From: Virgibacillus sp. MSJ-26 | GTDB taxonomy: Bacteria; Bacillota; Bacilli; Bacillales; Amphibacillaceae | Length of the DNA stretch: 64,000 nucleotides | Assembly (NCBI RefSeq): GCF_018918075.1 | Contig: NZ_JAHLPW010000009.1 | Location: 62,001-126,000 of the forward strand | Reading direction: 5' to 3' | Shown here: piece after piece, positions 60,422 to 64,000 of the stretch | How positions within the stretch are numbered: the stretch's first letter is position 1 | Layout of the letters: each line of letters opens with the position of its first letter | Notes under the pieces: generated by a model | Told to the model about the DNA's origin: nothing | What the model saw: only the letters and a program-made list of their open reading frames with translations | Databases searched by the model: none | Program-made: the position numbers and the translations under genes

Positions 60422-61129
60422 TTAAAAGTCTTCTGCAGCATTTTTTAAGGCATTTAAATCCAAAATATTTATTTTCCGATGTCCAACCTGCTCTATCCAA
60501 CCTTTTGTCTGAAAATATGATAGTCTTCTACTAATCGTTTCTTGTGTTGTTCCTAAGTAAGATGCCAAATCTTTTTTACTCATTGGCAAAACAACACTCA
60601 ATGTGTTTTTATCTTCCGCTAACTTAACTAAATAGCTAGCTGTTCTTGTCTCTACATCACGGGCACTTAATTGACCAACAAGATACTCGGTTTCATCTAG
60701 CCTCTCACTAAATTCGCTTAAGATTTTTAAGGGGATAGTTGGGTGTGTCTTCATTAATTCTTGTATATCACTCTTATGAATCGCACAAATTTCACTTTTT
60801 ACGATTGCTTCTGCGTAACTATCCATCACCTTATCAGTAAATAAAGCTAGCTCACCTAAAAATTCACCTGGTTCCAAAATACGTAATAATTGCTCTTTTC
60901 CCGATTCGAATAGCTTGTATATTTTTACGCGACCCACATGGACAATGTATAAGTATTCAAGTGGATCTCCTTCATGATAAATAATTTCTCCTTTTTGAAA
61001 AACTTTTTGGGAACTTTTCTTTAAAATCTCCCGCATTTCTTCCTCTTCAAGATGATTAAAAATCGGTACTTTAGAAATGCACATTTGATGTTTGCTTTTC
61101 GCATTATGGTGACAACATGATTCCGCCAT
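60422..61129 (-). CDS. Crp/Fnr family transcriptional regulator
   Basis: A 235-residue regulator. The N-terminus SCCHHNAKSKHQMCISKVPIF has two adjacent Cys and a third Cys at the position where Fnr-type proteins carry a [4Fe-4S] ligand, so redox or oxygen sensing is possible. The cyclic-nucleotide-like barrel spans about residues 35-150 (GEIIYHEGDPLEYLYIVHVGRVKIY, PGEFLGELALF). The HTH at about 190-215 is DLASYLGTTQETISRRLSYF. The usual fourth Cys in the barrel (near residue 100) is KSEICAIHKS, which would give four. No target can be named. It is monocistronic. Confidence 0.85.
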   Translation of the reverse strand: MAESCCHHNAKSKHQMCISKVPIFNHLEEEEMREILKKSSQKVFQKGEIIYHEGDPLEYLYIVHVGRVKIYKLFESGKEQLLRILEPGEFLGELALFTDKVMDSYAEAIVKSEICAIHKSDIQELMKTHPTIPLKILSEFSERLDETEYLVGQLSARDVETRTASYLVKLAEDKNTLSVVLPMSKKDLASYLGTTQETISRRLSYFQTKGWIEQVGHRKINILDLNALKNAAEDF

Positions 61130-61196
61130 TAACTAACCACCACTTTCTGAATTAAAAAAGCTAGAACGCTTTTTATCAAGCGGCCTAGCTGAATAA

Positions 61197-61556
61197 TTAA
61201 CAATCACCTGGTGTTCCCGCGCGGTCTTTTGCTCTAAATGAAGAACCACAACCACAAGAAACAATTGCGTTTGGATTATCTATACTAAATCCTCCGCCCA
61301 TCATATTTTGTTTAAAATCAATAGTCGTTCCTTCTAGTATTGGGATGTCTTGTTTGAAAATCACAAGAGGGATACCATTTAACTCATCCACTTCATCTAA
61401 TTCAGGATTGATATCATATTCAAAGCCGAGTGAATAAGATAACCCACTACACCCGCCACCTTTTATACCAAAGCGAAGTCTAACGTTTTCTTCTTCATCT
61501 TTCATCATTTCTTTGATTTGGTGGCTTGCATTTTCTGTAATTGTAACTGGTAACAT
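61197..61556 (-). CDS. yutM: HesB/IscA/SufA-type iron-sulfur carrier (YutM)
   Basis: A 119-residue A-type carrier protein. The three conserved Cys are in GGGCSGLSYSLGF and VSCGCGSSF, the pattern that binds or delivers Fe-S clusters. VTITENASHQIKEMMKDEEE and FGIKGGGCSG are typical. A further GDC follows at the C-terminus. It is close to yuzD and yutI in the B. subtilis order. The ATG follows AGGAGGG. Confidence 0.92.
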   Translation of the reverse strand: MLPVTITENASHQIKEMMKDEEENVRLRFGIKGGGCSGLSYSLGFEYDINPELDEVDELNGIPLVIFKQDIPILEGTTIDFKQNMMGGGFSIDNPNAIVSCGCGSSFRAKDRAGTPGDC

Positions 61557-61651
61557 CTCAAACCCTCCTATAGCTTGTTATTGCCTATCTATTAATTTCT
61601 AGTATACAGAGAGATTTTTCATGTTTCAAATGCTTTGTTTAAGTTAGATTA

Positions 61652-61978
61652 TTATTTTTGGAGTTGCACATTATGCTGGTCTAGTTGCTTGTAGATTGTT
61701 TTTAAACGCGGGATGCCTTCCGCCACCATTTCGTCATTTACAAAGACAATTGGATAAAATAAATCTTCATCAAACATTCGTTTTACAAACTTCTGATGTT
61801 TTTCTTCTTCTGGCGGTGAGTCAATATCTATATACTCAAAAATTATATTGTCATCTACATATTTACGTCCAATAGCTGCCTGCAACCATTCATAAGTGTC
61901 TTTTGAACCCGGTGCTCCCACACAGCTGGCACAAATCTGATCCGCACCATAAACAGTAATTTGTACATTTTTATCCAC
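61652..61978 (-). CDS. yuzD: YuzD family protein
   Basis: A 108-residue small protein that looks like a thioredoxin-fold member. TVYGADQICASCVGAPGSKDT carries a CxxC motif, and YPIVFVNDEMVAEGIPRL is the usual second half. I chose the GTG at 61978, 7 bases after GGAGG. The function of YuzD is not known, but it lies between the Fe-S genes yutM and yutI, so a role in Fe-S or thiol handling is plausible as inference. Confidence 0.82.
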   Translation of the reverse strand: MDKNVQITVYGADQICASCVGAPGSKDTYEWLQAAIGRKYVDDNIIFEYIDIDSPPEEEKHQKFVKRMFDEDLFYPIVFVNDEMVAEGIPRLKTIYKQLDQHNVQLQK

Positions 61979-62219
61979 TTTATAACCTCCATTAAGGATT
62001 TTATACACTAATCGCTTTCACTTCTATTATAAACGACTCTTTGACTATTAGCATCTTTTCAATTTCACTCTTTTCTTAAATCATACCAGTTACTTTTAAT
62101 TTACAAAAACGCATTTTAAAGTTAAAATAGAGATAAATGTACAATGCAAAATAAAGTCTTGGAATAGATTTTTTTACTTAGACGTTTTATAATATAAAAT
62201 AGGAAAGGAGAAGATATTA

Positions 62220-62444
62220 ATGGAAGAACAAGTACAAGAAGTATTAAATAAACTACGTCCATATTTACTCCGTGATGGAGGAGATGTGGAATTAATCGAT
62301 GTAGATGATGACGGTATAGTACTCCTTCGCCTTATGGGTGCTTGTGGCAACTGCCCAAGTTCGACAATTACGTTAAAAGCAGGAATTGAACGTGCTTTAC
62401 GTACAGAAGTTCCAGGTGTTAAAGAAATCGAGCAAGTTTTTTAA
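62220..62444 (+). CDS. yutI: NifU-like iron-sulfur protein (YutI)
   Basis: A 74-residue NifU C-terminal domain protein. [48 protein letters not shown] with the conserved CxxC, and [10 protein letters not shown] make it a short Fe-S scaffold or carrier. The ATG follows AAAGGAGAAG. It is divergent from yuzD and monocistronic. Confidence 0.93.
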   Translation: MEEQVQEVLNKLRPYLLRDGGDVELIDVDDDGIVLLRLMGACGNCPSSTITLKAGIERALRTEVPGVKEIEQVF

Positions 62445-62479
62445 ATTTAAATGAAATAAATATAGAATTTTTTATCCTA

Positions 62480-62512
62480 GCAGACAATTATAAATGCATT
62501 GTCTGCTTTTTT
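62480..62512 (+). terminator. Rho-independent terminator of yutI
   Basis: A perfect 9-base stem (GCAGACAAT / ATTGTCTGC) followed by TTTTTT. Confidence 0.85.
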
Positions 62513-62570
62513 ACGTTCAGTTCGACTATGGCTCGTAACTTTTGGAAGTAAGATAAGACTCGACTATCGT

Positions 62571-63545
62571 TTATAACCAAGATAACGTCGGTATTTCCAA
62601 TTCGTAATTCCCTACGCCAGCCAAGTCGAATAAATCCCTCAATCTTTTTTCATAATCCGTCTGTACATTGATTAATCTTTCTAGTTCTGCATAACTCTTT
62701 TCTTCTAAACCATTAAGTAGGACGATTTCAAGACAGTCAAAAAAATGCGCAGGGTATATGAGCCTACCATATAACTGGCGCCAACTGAAAATAGACAGTG
62801 GTCTGACTTGTTGATAATCTTCTAAAAAAGAGGTAATATCTGAGCTACCCCTGTTTTGGTTGATTAGAAATTGGTATCGTATATATTCTGCAATATCCCT
62901 TGTTGGATGATCAAAAACTAAGTCATGAAACCAAATGATCGGTTCTTGCAAATGGTTGTTATAGCGATGGAAAGTGATAGATCCTTGGTCAATCGAATTA
63001 AAGCGTAAATCAACCTCACTTTCTGCAATATATTGAATAGCATTTTCGCAAATTCCGATTATATATGGTAAGATATCCATAACTAAACGGTAGTATGGAT
63101 GGGACTCTTCCTCGTTTTTTTGCTGTATGCTCGTTTCAACCATTGTTAACTTTTCAATCCAGAGATCTTTCCATTGTCCGTAACTTGATAAGGTTTGAGG
63201 TTCAAAACTGTATGTAGAGCCTATTTGATGAAAACTTGCCAATTTATAACCATCGGACATCCTTTGCTGTTCGTTATGGTGCTCTACCCGAATGACCATT
63301 AGTTGATCTTGATCATGTGTAGTAAACCAATCTCCTTGCTTGTTTCGTATGGGATGAGCAAGAACATGGTAATTATTTTCATGTAAAAAGTAAGCTAGCG
63401 CAGCTTGTTCCATATATGTCACTTCCTTATCTTGGGAAGACATGATAAAATATACAAAACTTTCATCAAGGAATGCCTCTTGATTAAAAAGTGTCGCCCT
63501 TTCTTTAACTTGAATACTATATTCAGAAGCAAGCAAGCGATGCAA
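62571..63545 (-). CDS. yutH: Spore coat-associated protein YutH
   Basis: A 324-residue protein resembling YutH, a CotS/APH-fold kinase-like protein of the spore coat. ASEYSIQVKERATLFN, YLEQAALAYFL-type (TYMEQAALAYFLHENNY here), SFEPQTLSSYGQWKDLWIEKL and PSRDIAEYIRYQF-type (HPTRDIAEYIRYQFL here) stretches support it. The catalytic Asp and Asn motifs of true kinases are weak. I chose the TTG at 63545, 9 bases after GGGAGG. It is divergent from the pgpA-like gene at the window edge. Confidence 0.82.
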   Translation of the reverse strand: MHRLLASEYSIQVKERATLFNQEAFLDESFVYFIMSSQDKEVTYMEQAALAYFLHENNYHVLAHPIRNKQGDWFTTHDQDQLMVIRVEHHNEQQRMSDGYKLASFHQIGSTYSFEPQTLSSYGQWKDLWIEKLTMVETSIQQKNEEESHPYYRLVMDILPYIIGICENAIQYIAESEVDLRFNSIDQGSITFHRYNNHLQEPIIWFHDLVFDHPTRDIAEYIRYQFLINQNRGSSDITSFLEDYQQVRPLSIFSWRQLYGRLIYPAHFFDCLEIVLLNGLEEKSYAELERLINVQTDYEKRLRDLFDLAGVGNYELEIPTLSWL

Positions 63546-63593
63546 ATTAAACAACCTCCCTTTCTCACATATTACTATGTGTATGAGGAGTTA

Positions 63594-64000
63594 ATGCTAA
63601 ATTTAACTAAAATAACAAAAGAAATTATGGTGATGAAAATGGATAAAAATACAAAAAAAAGTGAACTAGAGGTTAAAGCGCGTCAGTGGTTGACAGAAAG
63701 AGGAGTAACATTAGACGATATAGCTGAACTCGTCTATTACTTACAATCAAGTTATCATGAAGATTTAAGCATGGAGGACTGCCTAGAAAACGTGGATCAG
63801 GTCCTAACTAAACGTGAAGTACAAAATGCTATTTTAACAGGAATTCAGCTTGATAAACTAGCAGAACAGAAATTATTAGATCAGCCCTTGCAAAAAACCA
63901 TCGAAACGGACGAAAGCTTATATGGCGTTGATGAAATTATCGCCTTTTCTATCGTGAATGTTTATGGTTCAATCGGTTTTACAAATTATGGATATATCGA
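63594..64000 (+). CDS. yutG: Phosphatidylglycerophosphatase A-like protein (YutG), cut by the window end
   Basis: The first 135 codons of a PgpA/YutG family protein. ARQWLTERGVTLDDIAELVYYLQSSYHEDLSMEDC, REVQNAILTGIQLDKLAEQKLL and GVDEIIAFSIVNVYGSIGFTNYGYI match the N-terminal two thirds of YutG. The family dephosphorylates phosphatidylglycerophosphate, although activity in Firmicutes is less certain. The start is uncertain: the ATG at 63594 has GAGGAG 3 bases upstream, and the ATGs at 63633 and 63639 follow GGTGATG. No stop codon is reached by 64000. Confidence 0.85.
   Translation, partial: MLNLTKITKEIMVMKMDKNTKKSELEVKARQWLTERGVTLDDIAELVYYLQSSYHEDLSMEDCLENVDQVLTKREVQNAILTGIQLDKLAEQKLLDQPLQKTIETDESLYGVDEIIAFSIVNVYGSIGFTNYGYI

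Overview
This window looks like the chromosome of a low-GC, endospore-forming Bacillaceae bacterium, probably from the halotolerant Virgibacillus/Lentibacillus/Oceanobacillus neighbourhood. The family call rests on long stretches whose gene content and order match Bacillus subtilis: mnmM(ytqB)-ytoA, metK-pckA-ytlACD-ytkD, menFDHBE with menA and yteA, and yugO-yugI-pgi-patB-kapB, then yuiD-yuiC-yuiB-yumB-yumC-yutM-yuzD-yutI-yutH-yutG. Sporulation-linked genes (kapB, yutH, a small SASP-like protein) agree. The halotolerance guess is inference, from acidic secreted proteins, an OpuAC-type binding protein and a BCCT transporter remnant. No tRNA, rRNA, CRISPR array, prophage or intact IS was seen.

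Layout. 1-9.2 kb: a decayed BCCT transporter, small orphans, an NAD(P)H oxidoreductase, ykvR, lemA-htpX, a CobQ-like ATPase without its amidotransferase half, a membrane-anchored GDPD, and a GntR/ABC operon of the YtrA type. 9.2-19.5 kb: a 52-bp tandem repeat, DNA glycosylase, prepilin peptidase, phosphatase, mnmM, gamma-carbonic anhydrase, an Fst/par-like type I toxin-antitoxin locus, a YgjP-like pseudogene with 51-bp tandem repeats, DUF4870, an FMN reductase, an oligopeptide-type binding protein behind a TPP riboswitch, an EamA transporter and DUF2200. 19.5-30.4 kb: metK under a SAM-I riboswitch, pckA with a CcpN-like operator, the YtlACD transporter, a Nudix hydrolase, an inverted pair of Bacillaceae repeats, an orphan OpuAC protein and a GNAT enzyme.

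30.4-41.2 kb: the menaquinone genes, yteA, ribU under an FMN riboswitch, and then an eroded island holding fragments of an ISL3 transposase, a V8-like protease and a frameshifted DUF3221 lipoprotein. 41.4-64 kb: a 1445-residue bacillopeptidase F-like protease, an M42 peptidase, K+ channel, yugI, pgi, patB, a Cu/Zn-SOD homologue missing one copper ligand, kapB, an orphan HPr, deoD, bioY with a BirA-like operator, and the yui/yum/yut block, ending inside pgpA-like yutG.

The functional themes are menaquinone and respiration (men, yumB, yumC), vitamin uptake controlled by ligand-specific elements (FMN-ribU, TPP-binding protein, BirA-bioY), methionine and gluconeogenesis control (SAM-metK, CcpN-pckA), and Fe-S assembly (yutM, yutI). 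The least ordinary items are the TPP riboswitch on a family-5 peptide-type binding protein, the type I toxin locus, the stand-alone CobQ ATPase, and two sets of tandem repeats.
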